64,000 nucleotides of DNA from Fallopia convolvulus. Lineage: Eukaryota > Streptophyta > Magnoliopsida > Caryophyllales > Polygonaceae. The position numbers and the translations under genes are program-made. Under the pieces are notes generated by a model that was given only the letters and a program-made list of their open reading frames with translations, was not told where the DNA came from and did not search any database. The DNA is taken from the NCBI GenBank assembly GCA_964016875.1, contig OZ024724.1:37719786-37783785 (forward strand), given 5' to 3'. Shown here piece by piece: positions 45,185 through 57,561 of the stretch; the stretch's first letter is position 1, and each line of letters begins with the position of its first letter.

Positions 45185-48100
45185 TCATAGTCTCGAATGT
45201 GTACGACAATTCACCTGTGCAGCAACAGAAGAGGATTGATTCGTCACATTGTTGGTCTTGATCAAGTCCACTCTAACAAAATCCAGCACAACTGAAGCCA
45301 ACTCATCTTGATGCATTGTATACTCATGATCTGCACCTTCTATCACACGAAGCATATGATTTGGAATGACTTTGGCAAACTCAAAGGCGTTGTTCAATGG
45401 GACTATTTTGTCCACTGAACCATGAACAGTTAATACCCTGCCAATAGAAGTAGTAGTTGATTAGGAGAGATGCACAAGCAAATGGTCTCTAATCCAGTTA
45501 ATTGATAGTGTGACTGAAATGAAAAATCCTTGTTTACTTTTCTTCGTATATTTATGGAGGGATAAGGAGAAAATATTAGGATTTAACTGTAGGTTTGATG
45601 ATGTAACATAGCACAGTCCCAACAATTATTTCAATATAAAGTATAAAATCAATCCATAAGCAAGTGATCAGTGATGGAAAATGTCAAAAAGTCTTTTTTG
45701 GACAAAGGATATCAACCCTATGATCATCATTATCATGCCTTGTCACTAATAATCAGTAGCCTTCACTAATCAGCAAATAGACTGATCCAATCTACAAGTA
45801 TCATTTCATGTTACTGAGCAGAGCCAAGTGATAGGATCAATCTCTGACCTGCAAGCTTTGGGAATTGATTTACAAGACGCCTGCACATCAGTAGTCAAAC
45901 GGTCCATCAAGCTCTCTTCAGTTACACGATACTCAAATCTTCCTACAATATAAGAAATATAATTTAGGATACAAAGGACTGAACAAAATGAACCAGGAGC
46001 AGAGATCCCTTGATAAACACTTAAGATATTATTAATGCAAATTTGTTTCCATAAAAATAATTTTCCAACAAGAATATATACACTTAAGATATTTTAAAAA
46101 AGAATAGGTTAAGGACCCAAAAAATTATTTTCCAAGAACTTGATCAGAGAATGTAAAATGGAATCAGCAAAAAGATATTCATGAATCATCAGTGCTAATC
46201 CTACTACAAAGGATAGCACAACATTAATGCCAAAATTAGCACCATTGTTTATTCCTAGAATAAATTAGAATTGTAAGATATAGAAAAAGAAGAAACCATG
46301 TACCACATTCCTATAGGTATCATCAGTGTACAACTAACGGAAGCATGCCATATGCACTTTAAGAGTTACACTCAAGATTTTAGATATACCTTTTCTATTA
46401 TAGACATCAATAAACCCGTCTTGTCTAATTCTTTCCAGAAATTTGTTGCCCAGGCGACCTTCAATGCCTGTTTCCAGTGCAAAGCGACCAGAAATGTTGA
46501 CAACTCGGCGAACATCATGATATTTAGAAGCATACAGCAACACCACATTTCCCCCTGAAGAAAAGAGAGAATGTAAAATAAGAACATATTTCAGAAGCAG
46601 GTTAGAAATAGAATTGAGCTTTATTAGAAGATAAGAACAAATTCAGAAGCAGGTAAGAAAAGAGAGAGTAAGAGTATGAAATGCATCAAGCACTGGTAGA
46701 TTTTTTACAGTACATCAAGACTGAGCTTTATTAGAAGATCAAATGTATATAGAAATAAAAATGGATCTTTCCTACAATGCTCAATTTGTTAATTGTTCTT
46801 TGAAGAAAATAGAGGTAACTAAGCCCTTCCATAAAGATTAGTAAAAACAAATTCAGCTTAGTGTTCGAGATTTGTAGATTGCTGTGTAACAGCAATAGTG
46901 ACATCTGAAATACCGTATGCCTCGATGCAAGTCCAATACCTTTACTATGTCCTACAATGGCAGCTATTACACGCCTCTTTTCAAGGAAATGCTGGACTAC
47001 TGCACGCAGATCTTCAACTTCTTTGCGATAGTTACCATATTGAAATGAACCTTCACTTTCCCTATAGCACAAATTAAAATAAAATCATAATCATGTGCTT
47101 TCCCATGATAGATTTAGTGTATTTTTTTACAAACTTCTTATCCTGCTCATCCTGCATTGTCAGATACATGCAACAGCTTATCCTGCTTTTACAAACTTCA
47201 TCCACTATGTTATGAGGCTATCAACTAAACCTTCCAAACATACCCGTAAAAAGCCGTACAGATTAAAATGACTACTATTAACTTCTATGCTAAGCCTCAG
47301 TATAGAGAAAGAATAGTATCGTTGACTTCTCTATTTAAATAGAGCTGTTATTTTCACTAGTGGCAGATAATGAAAATCCTTGCTGTGGTGAATAAACACT
47401 ATTTGTCTCCTATAGATCCATGATATAGTATTAGTAACTGACATTTTCTTATTCCTTTCAGCAAGTATGTAACTGGAATTGGAGACGAGAGGGTGAAGAG
47501 GACAGAAGCTTACCCATTTCCTGCAAAATCAAAGGAGAAGCCACTGATTCCACTTTTCTGAAGTGAAGCGGCAATCTTAACCATAGGAATGCATTCCTGA
47601 AAATAAATAGTTTGATCCAAATTTATCTACATCAACGTTCAGTTCACGTGTTGTCAAAGTTATCCACACTCAGCATGGCTCATGAAATCACTAATGAATT
47701 ACTTATAGCTGAAGTGTAAATTTGAAAAAAAACCAAAATATCAGTTAATTACATAAAACTACCAGTTACAGAATTGCATAATCAATCGTAATCTATTCTT
47801 TGTTAACATTTTAACGTCCACCCATTATATCTGTAGTCAAACATTAAGAATAAAAAAAATACCCGTATTTTGAGTATCTGACACATAGTGTGTGCTAATG
47901 CACAAGTAAGGGGAATTTTGAACAATTTTTGTTGTTTTTTATTTTTTTAAGAACAGATACATGTATTTGAATCCTATAAAAAGTATGGATAATGGTTAGC
48001 TATTCTAATGATGGTTTTGCATAGTGTACCTAAAATGCTTACTTTAACTCGCTTTGACATGAAAAGCAATGTGCTTTGAACAAACTCTTTGAAAAGCTAT

Positions 48101-49093
48101 ATAAACTAGGCCAAGGTCAAACCAACATTATATAAGAAAATACATTACATAAAAGGGATAAATTGTATAGAAACAAACAGACATCAGCAGATCTACTATT
48201 TATGTTCAGCCTTCAGTAAATTATGTTATTGGCACCAAAGACGTTAGGCCCGTTCCCCTGATGTGGCTGAGCCTGCATCACCTGATTACCCAACTTAATT
48301 GCCTTATTAAACCATTACAAACTCAGATAATGAAACCCCTACATCCTCATATCTCCATTCTTATAATGGATCGCTTTATTCCACTCTAATCACATAACTG
48401 TTATAGGAAAGAAAAATATAACAAAAACAAAAACATCAGATGAAGTGGATTTACAACGATCAAGAAAACATTCAAATGGGAAGATTTACACGGGTTCAAA
48501 AGGCCCAAACAATACCAGATTAGTGAAACCAAACCAACTGTATAAAAAAATGCGATCTGTTGCAGATATGACAAAAGCACTTGAAGCAAGCACAAACCTT
48601 AGATGACCGAAATCCATGGCATATGACTACAATCTCCTTGGACCCCGCTTCGTGTAATACACCGAACAGCTTCTCATCATAAGAACTTTGTATCAGAATC
48701 TTCTCCTGTTGATCAGCTGCAAATATAAGTGCCACCGAAACCCACCACCATCATAAACAAGCACTAAGCAGAGAATGAGAGAAACACCAGTAGTATTACG
48801 CAGCAACATCGAGCATCAATCACTATTAGTATCGAGTATTTTCCACAACCATGTTAATTTTATCCAATAAGCACTAAGCAGTGAAAACTCTCAACCAATT
48901 GTTCTAAAATACTATCAAACAACAAACAAATTAGCAAACCCTAGAAATGTATTCCTAGTTAATGATGATGTCTAACAAGTACAAAGGCATCTGTGAGCGA
49001 GTGCAGGATTCCAAAATCAACCACAGATAGATGGACAAATAAAAATGCTAACTAATTGATTCCAACAGGTGGGCTTACCGAAGTAGTGCTCAT
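45185..49093 (-). CDS. Serine alpha/beta-hydrolase (S33-type)
   Basis: Seven coding exons with GT...AG junctions: 49079-49093, 48598-48705, 47514-47596, 46940-47061, 46390-46554, 45849-45942 and 45185-45437. They total 840 nt (279 aa). The start (MSTTS, ATG at 49093) joins in frame to EKILIQSSYDEKLFGVLHEA; an alternative acceptor 11 nt earlier would break this frame. Fold landmarks: oxyanion segment VVICHGFRSSK (H35-G36), nucleophile elbow GHSKGG (Ser108), acid VHGSVDKIVP (Asp205) and GADHEYT (His233). All three triad residues are present. The protein resembles plant cytosolic serine-aminopeptidase/esterase-like hydrolases whose substrates are mostly unknown. A 5' untranslated exon part begins at 49135 after a TTTCAG acceptor, so an upstream non-coding exon is likely. 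Confidence 0.88.
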
Positions 49094-49201
49094 GGGCGCC
49101 AGGATTACTCAATGAGCTCCTCCAACCTTCAAAAACTGAAATATGGGAGAAAATTGCTTTGATACGTATAAAACCACCGAAAATCACACGTATAATAGGG
49201 C

Positions 49202-50093
49202 ATATTAGCGAAAGCCACCTGCTATATACGAAATTATCGAAAACCACCTTTATAACCATTTTCGTTAACAAATGACCACCCGTCCCCACCTCCCTTCCAA
49301 AATTTTATATAAAATATGAAATTACAAATCTACCCTTTATTTTTTATATTATATTATAAAATATATAAATAAATTAATAAAAATTAAAACTAATTATAAC
49401 AAAAATATATATATATATATCATCTTCTTCCTGCATCCAGCTCTTGCTCCGCCCGGGCGATGTCGGAGAGTCGACAACGTCGCCAACCCCTTTTCGCTCA
49501 CTTGTCGTTCACGATCCCTTGCCGAGAGCTTGTCCGAGGAAGAAGACGAAGATGATGTCATCATAAACCCATTGAAAACCCGTCGTACCGAACCTTCTCG
49601 TTGATGACATTGTTGGTGGAGTGTCGCTTCCCCTCCCGCTGAGATTCCACCTCCAGAGTGTGCAACGGCCGAACGCAGTCGTGATCCGCTTGAAGAAGTC
49701 GTCGGAGAAGCTCCGGCTCCCACACCCCCACAGATCTGGATTTGGAGCGTCACTTCCCCTCCCGCTGAGACTCCACCCGCCAAAGCAGCAATCTCCAAAC
49801 CTAGTTGTGATCCGCTCAAAGAAGTCGACATAGAAGCTCCAACCCCCACACCCCATAAATCTAGATTTGGAACTTTTCTCCATTTTTCTTTTTGATCTAG
49901 AAATTGATTTTTTTTTCCCTTTTCCTTTGTGTGTACTTTTATTTTAGATTAAAAATTTAATAAAGGGGCTTGTGCACATAACACTAACGGATTTTTGGGC
50001 GTGCGTTGGGGACGGGTGGTCATTTGTTAACGGAAGTCCTTGTAAGGTTGGTTTTCGGTAATTTCGTATATAACTGGTGGTTTTTGCTAATAT
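49202..50093. mobile_element. Short MULE carrying a GC-rich gene-like fragment (Pack-MULE-like)
   Basis: Terminal inverted repeats of about 88 bp: 49202-49290 (ATATTAGCGAAAGCCACC...) and 50006-50093 (other strand ATATTAGCAAAAACCACC...), sharing ACAAATGACCACCCGTCCCC. The interior (49420-49880) is strikingly GC-rich compared with the flanks and holds a tandem duplication of about 128 bp (49618-49745 and 49746-49873). It is open on the minus strand for 151 codons (Gly/Ser-rich, no known domain). Long TIRs and gene-like interior without transposase suggest a Pack-MULE. No 9-bp target duplication was found. It lies about 70 bp upstream of the first mapped hydrolase exon. Confidence 0.72.
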
Positions 50094-50284
50094 AGTAAAA
50101 ACTCTATAAATTAATAGGATTGGGACAATGATATTTTATTTTTTTATAGAAATATTAATTAACATATAAATTAATATTTATTCATTTAAAGTGATTTTTG
50201 TAATTGATAAAAATTTTATTTCTAGATATTCTCTAGAAATAACCTAAGATAAAATTTAAAGAAATTTTAGTACTTACATAGCCT

Positions 50285-50620
50285 CTAGGTACTAATAAAC
50301 TCTTCACAATTTTTTGTGTAGTTCGAAAACACAACACTAGAAATGTTGGATGCAATAAGAAAAGTTAGAGATGAGCTCTCGGTTGTGAGTCGGCTAATAA
50401 TGCGCTTGAATACATACTTGTGCATTCGGAACCTACGTCGGAACATGTTGGGCGGATAAGTTGTATTGTCGGAGAAGTAATCTTTGTATAGTCGGTCATG
50501 CCCAATTTCCCTTCCTCTTTCGATGTGGGCTCGAGTGCCTCCTCTTCTTGATCTTTTGGCTCGTGCAGTCTCCCTACGATTTAGGGCAGCTTGTTGGAGA
50601 TACCTGTATATAGCTCTCAT
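50285..50620 (-). pseudogene. PIF/Harbinger transposase, N-terminal fragment
   Basis: The minus strand reads IERGREIGHDRLYKDYFSDN, then TTYPPNMFRRRFRMHKYVFK and RIISRLTTESS, the standard N-terminal part of plant Harbinger/ALP1-like transposases. The catalytic DDE nuclease region that should follow is absent; sequence diverges after about 50360. It lies downstream (minus sense) of the Myb-like ORF1 partner. Confidence 0.8.
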
Positions 50621-51035
50621 TTAATTTAAAGACTCCTCTAGCTCATCATCTATGGTTGGAATGTTTGGAGAGTGTGTTGAGTTTGAAAAATCGTCAAACA
50701 TTTTGACAATCTGAAGAGTAATAGAAATATGAAGGGAGTAGAGATATGAAGAGTGATATTTTCTTAGAATCGCAAGCTATGTTTATATAGAAATTTTGAC
50801 AATTTCAAATTTTGAATGATAGATCTGTTGAAGACTACTAACAAGGATTGCTTTAAACAAGAATTACAATAAATTCGAACTGAAGTTAACAAAGCTTACA
50901 TTAGAATGAGCAAATACAAGAAGCAAATCGAATTAAAGTTAACAAAGCTTAAACTAGAATGAGCAAATACAAGAAGCAACACAAATAACAAAGCTTACAC
51001 TAGAATGAGCAAATACAAGAAGTAAACCGATTCCA

Positions 51036-53541
51036 TCAATCGCTTTTTGTGCCAAGATCATCCATCAATCGCCTCTTCACCATTTCAACTGAAGGAGGGA
51101 GTGGTGACACCGATTCCATCTTGATTGTTTCCATCTTTTTATGCCAAGAAGCAAACCAGTTCTTTTCCTTAACCTCCTCTTTCAGTTCTTTCTCCCTAAA
51201 CGATTCCACCTTGGTTGTATGTTCATGAAGTTTCCTCCCTAACTTTAGCACTTTCTCCTCAAACACCTCATCTTGTTTAGCATATGAACTCTTCTTTTTT
51301 CCTCTAGCTGCCTTTGCGGCCTTTATCTTGGGTGGACGTTGGACTGGTACACTAACTGGGGTATTGTTGAGAGGGTTTCTTGACAACAAATAAATTTATA
51401 AGTCAAGACCCCGCTGAGTATAGCAGAGTCAGGATCGTTCCACATGAAGCAAGGTTGTTCGTTTATCAACTACTAAAAAGCAAACAAAAATCAAGAAAAA
51501 ACACTCACAAGCAGCCTCGTTAACGACATTGTCAGGGTCGTTAACGAACCACCGTACACAAAGAGACTTAACTAACGACCTAAATAAATTCGGTACCGAG
51601 CCAAGTAACTCAGCAACGAAAATTCACTTAAGATAATTCAAATAAAACAAAGATCTAGGACTAGGGACACCACAACATAGCCAAGCAAATAAACTCGTAA
51701 GAAGATAAGATCATGCCTTTAAATAGATAGAGTCATCAACTTTCGTTGACTATCAAGTAAATTAACCTACTTTCGCATCCTAATTCACTTAATTGCTTGC
51801 TTTGGATCTAAAGCTTGAAACTTTCGTATTCAAACAATATCAACCTTCAAGTTACTAACTTTCTCTTTTAATCAAGTTAAAAACTCAAATTACCTCAACT
51901 TTCATCTTGGTATAAGCACAACAAACAATCTCAATAATAGATAAAAGGCATTCAACACACAATCTCACTTATCAAACATGCTCAACTATGCCGGGCTTAA
52001 CCACGATCCTAGAAAAGAAGACTACTCACTAATCATAACTACTATACAAATAAATTCAATAAAAGAAATCATTGAAAACAAACTACTATTCAAATTAAAT
52101 AGAAAAATCTATCTTACAGAAATTCAGAAGAAACCGAAAAAAGAACAAAACTCTGAACCAAAATTTCGATCAACGAACTCGGTAACTCTCGTTCACCGAC
52201 CTCCGAACTCGACTCCGATCCTATCGCCTCTTCGGTTCTTCCTCCTCTCCAAAATCTCTAAAAAGTCTCCTCTCTTTTTCTATGCTAGATAGAATAGTAT
52301 TTATACTAAAAAAAAAGGCTAAAAACTAAAAAGGCTAAAAGATATAAACTTTCCTAAAAAGATAGAAATAAAACCCTAAAAGATAGAAACAAAATCTAAG
52401 AAGATAACAAGACCTAAAATACATAATATAATAACCCTAAAATCACAAAAAGATACTCTACCGACACGGAAGTTAACCCTCGAAATTTCTGTCACATGGC
52501 CTCGTTAACGAGCCCTCACAGCCTCGTTAACGAGCCTGGGCTTGGTTTCTTCCACACTTTTATCTTGTAAATCTTGAGCTCTGACTTCTTCAATCTTGTA
52601 TTCCTCCGTCTTTCACTATAGCACTCCAAATTCAGCTCCATATAGCTCCTTTTCCTTGCTAAAACCTACAAAATACACAAAATAGAGTAGCTTCCATACT
52701 TTCCATAGAAATATGCAAAACTATCCAAAAACACACAAAATTAAACCTAAACTTATCAAAACTAAACTTAATAAACAAAGAAAACCTACTAAAAACTATA
52801 CTAAAAATGCGAACATCAGGTATCTGGATCAGGGTTACTCGAATCATGTTCAGCGTCGACCCTCGTTGTTTTCGTGCCACAAATTTCCGAGCTTATGTTT
52901 TGTCGATTCATCTACAACATGTACTCTTTATTCCACCCTGGTTGGTGTTTCAAGATCATCCATGCATCCTCTTCATCAAACTTTTCACCCTTTGGATGGT
53001 TTTGGTGATAGTTGTGCTTCGCCACTAGCTCGGTTAGCCTTAGCCTTATCATGATGAACAACAAACAAGTCAATATCCTTTTTAATTCTTCTCCCCTTCG
53101 TCTTTAGAATGCTTTTGGATCTTCAAACTTGATTGCCTCCTTTGGGATAATTGTAGAACCACTAAATTCGGTCCTAAAACGCTTCATAATTCTGGTCGTT
53201 GTCGGTGATTGGTTCATTGCTAACGTTCACCCAAGCACTAATGAGAAGTGTGATATCTTCTTTCTCCCAATGATTTTTAATGAGTGAAGCTCTAGTTTCA
53301 GCACTAGCACTTCCACCACCGTGAGACCCACGATGAGAACGTGGCGGGTCACTAGCACCATCTGGTTGGGTGTTATAGTAAATTGCACATTTGGATTACC
53401 AACAAAGTTGGAGGAGGAAGGAAACACAAATTGCGTATTTGGATTAGCATAAGACTAGGAGATGAATTGTTGGATATAATCCAAATCCGCTTGGGAGTTC
53501 ATTTGGAAGGGATTTTGGGAGATATTTTAAGAGGGATCCAT
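51036..53541 (-). pseudogene. PIF/Harbinger ORF1 (Myb/SANT- and NAM-associated-domain-like), split by a solo LTR
   Basis: Starts at ATG 53541 (minus) with the MDPS... and Asn/Gln-rich opening of this family, then a Myb/SANT-like segment KEDITLLISAWVNVSNEPI (about 53180-53260), and after the solo LTR a C-terminal NAM-associated part (51036-51364): IKAAKAARGKKKS, a Glu/Lys-rich coiled-coil region and MVKRRLMDDLG. Such proteins are the DNA-binding partner of Harbinger transposases; related host genes are often labelled glutathione S-transferase T3-like. Stops and frame changes occur in the 53541-52819 half, so it is inactive. Confidence 0.72.
51365..52818 (-). repeat. Solo LTR (Athila-like family), TSD GGTAT
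   Basis: 1454 bp bounded by GGTAT at 51360-51364 and 52819-52823. In minus sense it starts TGATGTTCGCATTTTTAG and ends ...CCCTCTCAACA. The end closely matches the LTR end of the Athila-like element at 29413/37938 (shared TTATAAATTTATTTGTTG). Contains paired CTCGTTAACGAG-like palindromes (51520-51560, 52500-52540). Confidence 0.92.
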
Positions 53542-54109
53542 CTTAAAGGTAGATAAAGGAAGAAGAGATGGAGTAAAATATGCAAATGAGAGTTGAGATA
53601 ACTATCTATATATAGCCACGATTTAGGGTTTTCTAACCCAAAATCACTCCATTAAAACCAGGGGCTCTGAAACCATGGGCTATGAAATTGTATTAAATAC
53701 TCAAAAATACTAAAATGGTCTTTTTGACTTGTGAGCGCGTTCTCTACTTGGAAAGGTACAACAAACACTCATTCTGACATCGGACGACCATTTTTCGCCG
53801 ATCCCGACGAACGCCCGTATCAATCTAAAAAATGCAATTATTCTAAATTTAATCAAATATATGCAATATTAATGTCTATGGATATATAAAGAATGAATTA
53901 TTCTATAATTGTCCATTTGGGCAATTTTAATCCACTCCATTTATCGAATGAAAGAGTCAGCCACGTGTCTCCCACTGAGTGGACCGCGCTCGCCCACTAC
54001 GAGCACAACACGTGGCGCACACTAGTTCAAATTGGGAGCTGATTGATATAAAAAATGCAACATGAGGAGGGCATATTCATGTCGTTTCAATGTCCCCACA
54101 GCCCACGCG
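53542..54109. other. Upstream remnant of the Harbinger element and spacer
   Basis: Probable non-coding 5' region of the Harbinger ORF1 with no terminal inverted repeat recognised, then anonymous sequence including GC-richer DNA at 53950-54020. Confidence 0.4.
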
Positions 54110-55127
54110 CAGTGCCGGTCTTAACATATTTGGGGCATTGGGCACAAAAATATTGAGGGACCCTTTTCTTATGTACTATAATATTAAAAAAAATTAGAAA
54201 ATATAATAAAAATGTATAAATTATCTTCATTTTCATATATTATTTAAAATAAAAGGAAAATATTTTTTGAAAGCCTTATATCATAATTATACTTAAATTC
54301 TGCTAAAAATCAACAAATGATGGGCCCATATTATTTGGTTGACAAGTAGAGTAATAATAAAAACAAAAAAATATGAGATTTGAACACATGACTTCTTGAA
54401 AAGAGGAAAAGCCTTAAATTCACTTTTCCACTAGGCAAACACATATTTTTATGCATATTTTTACTCTTTTAGTTATACTAGTTGTACATGTCGTACCATG
54501 AACGACTACGATTCAGTATTTTATAGACATTATAAATAGGATATTAATAAGTAAAAATATAATATAAATAATTTATTGCTCGTAGAATGTATAACTTTTT
54601 TAATCAAATATTGTATTATTCATATTTTATTAATTTCCATGTACTTAAATTTATAGATTATCAAATATTTCAATATATCAATTAAATATTTTATCATCTA
54701 TTTTTATTGATTTTTAAACAATATAAATATTTATCATTAATTTTGTTTTATTATATATCTATAAATAAATTCATCAAAAGATATATGCTAAAAGATTTAT
54801 ATTTATTTTAAAATTTAAAATATTTTATCATTAATTTTAACTACTTGTATAAGGAAGCTTTCAAAAGATATTGTTATGCTAAATAGATATTTATTTAATG
54901 TTAGAGATAAATTTAAATAGTTAAAAAAGAATTTAATAGAAAGAAGCTATAATGATAGAAATAAAAATTAATTTTTTAAATATGAGGTGGGACCAGAATC
55001 GTTCTGGTGGCTCGAAAAGGTATAGCTTTAATATATAGTTATAGATTGAACATTAAGAATTTTGGGCCCTAAAAATTATGGGGCCTGGACTTGCGCCCAC
55101 CCTGCCCTTGCCTTTGGGTTGGGCCTG
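54110..55127. mobile_element. Probable hAT element, about 1 kb, no coding content
   Basis: Left end CAGTGCCGGTCTTAAC and right end, other strand, CAGGCCCAACCCAAAG, both with the CAG-GC start of plant hAT elements. Flanking 8-mers CCCACGCG (54102-54109) and TCCACGTG (55128-55135) agree at six of eight positions; both differences are C to T. The interior is very AT-rich and non-coding. The inverted repeats are only moderately similar. Confidence 0.5.
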
Positions 55128-55337
55128 TCCACGTGCTAGAATAATTTTTGCAATTCTCTCTCCTAGGGTTCATAATTTACACCTGTGTTTCTCGATACAT
55201 GTAAAATTACTAATATTTTATTATTAGTGACCCTATGGGTCATGACCCATGTCTATTTTAAGCCATTTCATTTAATTAGAAAGAGAAAAAGTAAAAAACT
55301 GTTTAATCTTTGTTTTGATCAAATCAAGATAAGCATC

Positions 55338-55917
55338 TGTAGTAGATGCCCCATAATTCCGCAGCAATCATTGAGCAGACTCCGATATTAACGGCAAACC
55401 CTCCTTCCCATCTTCCTTCGATGTTCCTAATGACTCCCCCAGCAGAGGCGTTGCCTGGGGTGCCAATCACAAATCCATCACAATTTATCTTGATCCAACT
55501 AGGGGGCGGCTTTTCCCAGCCATCGACTATCACTGGTCTTGCTTGTCCCATAGTCATCAAGGCTACCGACAAGTCATCATCGAAACTGATTCTCAGGCGG
55601 CGCTCGACATGGTTCTCTTCAAACACCAACCACATCACCCCCTTGCTAGCCTGGCAAAGAAGTGTTACGGCTTGTATAGTAGAAGCTGGAGGTGCCAGCT
55701 TCGATTTACCCCCAGACAGACCAACCGCGTGGCGGATGGCCTCGCTCACCTGGCCCATGGATTGCATGTGGGCTTCCATTATTTAGATTGGCCTAGTAGA
55801 GATGTTTTGGATCTAGTTGTAGCGGATGTTGGGAGTGGCGACCCCCATCCCCAACCCTTCATGTAAGCATTTTCTATTAATGAATTTGGGCCTTGGCCCG
55901 CTCCTTGACCAAAACAA
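55338..55917 (+). mobile_element. 5'-inverted L1 LINE insertion (3' end, RNase H)
   Basis: The C-terminal half of an RNase H-like domain is on the plus strand (about 55543-55866: YRQVIIETDSQAALDMV, RQTNRVADGLAHLAHG), then an untranslated region and A-rich tail at 55910-55920. The preceding part of the same domain is on the minus strand (about 55338-55540: SWIKINCDGFVIGTPGNAS, SMIAAELWGIYYR). A 17-bp direct repeat AAATCAAGATAAGCATC flanks the unit (55321-55337 and 55918-55934). An inverted 5' segment with an intact target duplication and A-tail is the signature of twin priming during L1 insertion. Confidence 0.88.
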
Positions 55918-55934
55918 AAATCAAGATAAGCATC

Positions 55935-57180
55935 AACTTCCAATAAAAATTTAAAATGAAAAACGAAAATAATACGGAGTATTTAAGTTGGATTTTTTTT
56001 TTAAGATTATTTTATTGGAGATTTACTATTTAAATATCGAATTTTGTATTTGCTCTCAAAATATCTAAAAAATTAAGCAATAACTACTACCTGAAAATAA
56101 ATCAGCAAGTATGAATAAAAAATTTTTAATTTAAAAATAGATTGTTTAATTACATTTCTCTCAAAAATACAAAAATACAAACATTTATTTATTCAACCAT
56201 AAAAATTCAATTTGATAATTTTTTTAATTTATTTGTTTCCCATCTTTTTATGATCCAAACAAAAAATAATCTTGTTTTCACAAAAAAAAACAGATTTTGC
56301 TAAATTTTATCTTCTTACCATCAAATAGAAATTACTTTAAAAAAGTTTACACTTGTTGAGATAAAAGTTATCGTAAATTACAAAGCAATGACTTCGTATA
56401 AAATAAAAATAAGAGGGTGGATAAATAGAGATTAAACTTTTCCAACTATGGATTCAAGTCGGTTTAAATTTTAAAATTTGTTCACATATCTCGAGTTCAT
56501 GTGAGACTTTATCTGATTATACGAGTCAAGGGTATTATTGTTCATATCCACTCGTGATTATGACTGGGTTATTTACCGGCTCCTTCTCAGCGCCCCGCTG
56601 ACACAAAGCCATTTTCAGAAATTTATTTCAATTTTGCCCTCAATTTATGTTAAATTACTAGATCTGTCCAAAAGTTTTAAACTTTTTACAAATATATCCA
56701 AACTTAAACGATTTATAAATTTTATGACTTTAAATGGTACTAACTACCATAATCTACTAACTATAGCATGAATAAACTATTTTCTATGAACACAAGCCCA
56801 CCATACTCCGTAATTAAAGAAAATTATAAATTAGAGAGGTTTGACCGTTACTTGAGCGTAGTATCGCTGGACCTCTGGTGTTCTTGTAGCTTCCGGATTT
56901 CTAAGGGTTGTTAATCCTCAACCAGGACTCCCTTAGCTCAAGCACAACACAGATCTATTTCGTTTTCTACCTCAGACCGTAGTCTCTAACTTAAAATCTC
57001 TCAATTTTAGTGGGTGGATGATTTGTATTCAAGAAAGAGGTTTATTCAAGTCATAGTTTTCGATTAAGTAGCTTTCCCTTACTTAAAAACAAACTTTTAT
57101 TGAATTTGAAAGGATTACAAGCACACAAACACACTGAAAACACTCAAACACTCAAACTAGAAAGATCTAAAGAAGGATTT
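55935..57180. other. AT-rich spacer, then probable caulimovirid leader
   Basis: 55935-56800 shows no gene. 56820-57180 is less AT-rich and, on the minus strand, lies downstream of the putative viral promoter, so it may be viral leader. I could not find a tRNA-Met primer site in it. Confidence 0.35.
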
Positions 57181-57295
57181 GAACTCTTAGAGTGAGGGAA
57201 CCCCGCTTCACTTTCAAGTTCAAAGCTTTCTCTTTCTCTTTCTCTAGATTCAGACATTGTTTTCTGATATTCGGTTCCCTTCCTTCAGCTTACAA

Positions 57296-57480
57296 GGGTC
57301 CTATTTATAGAGCCTTGGAGAGCATTGGATGCTCTATCAATGCTCTTTACAATTTACTACCGACAAAGTCTCAGGGAATCCACTCACATGGCAAACAGTG
57401 CCACCACTCTGAAAAGAAAAAGCACAAACAGTGCCCATCACTCTGAAAAGAAAAAGCACACTGAACAGTATAAAAAGACA
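57296..57480 (-). promoter_or_regulatory. Putative caulimovirid promoter region
   Basis: Minus-strand TATA box CTATAAATAGG near 57301-57311 lies about 250 bp downstream of the last viral ORF, where pararetroviruses place the promoter for their terminally redundant RNA. Upstream of it (57404-57463) a block including ACTCTGAAAAGAAAAAGCAC is tandemly duplicated, enhancer-like. Confidence 0.55.
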
Positions 57481-57561
57481 ACACATTAAAGAGATTCCTT
57501 CTGGTGGTCCACGGGGCTTGGCATCATGATGTAGTCTTTGCTGGCTAATAATCCATGCAAT

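Noticed and set aside
48520..48735. Hydrolase start at a GTG within 48733-48735
   Set aside because: That stretch is intron ending in a splice acceptor; the ATG at 49093 joins in frame with full codon consistency.
49394..49849. 151-codon ORF as an independent host gene
   Set aside because: It lies wholly inside a TIR-bounded MULE and consists largely of a tandem duplication; more likely a captured fragment.
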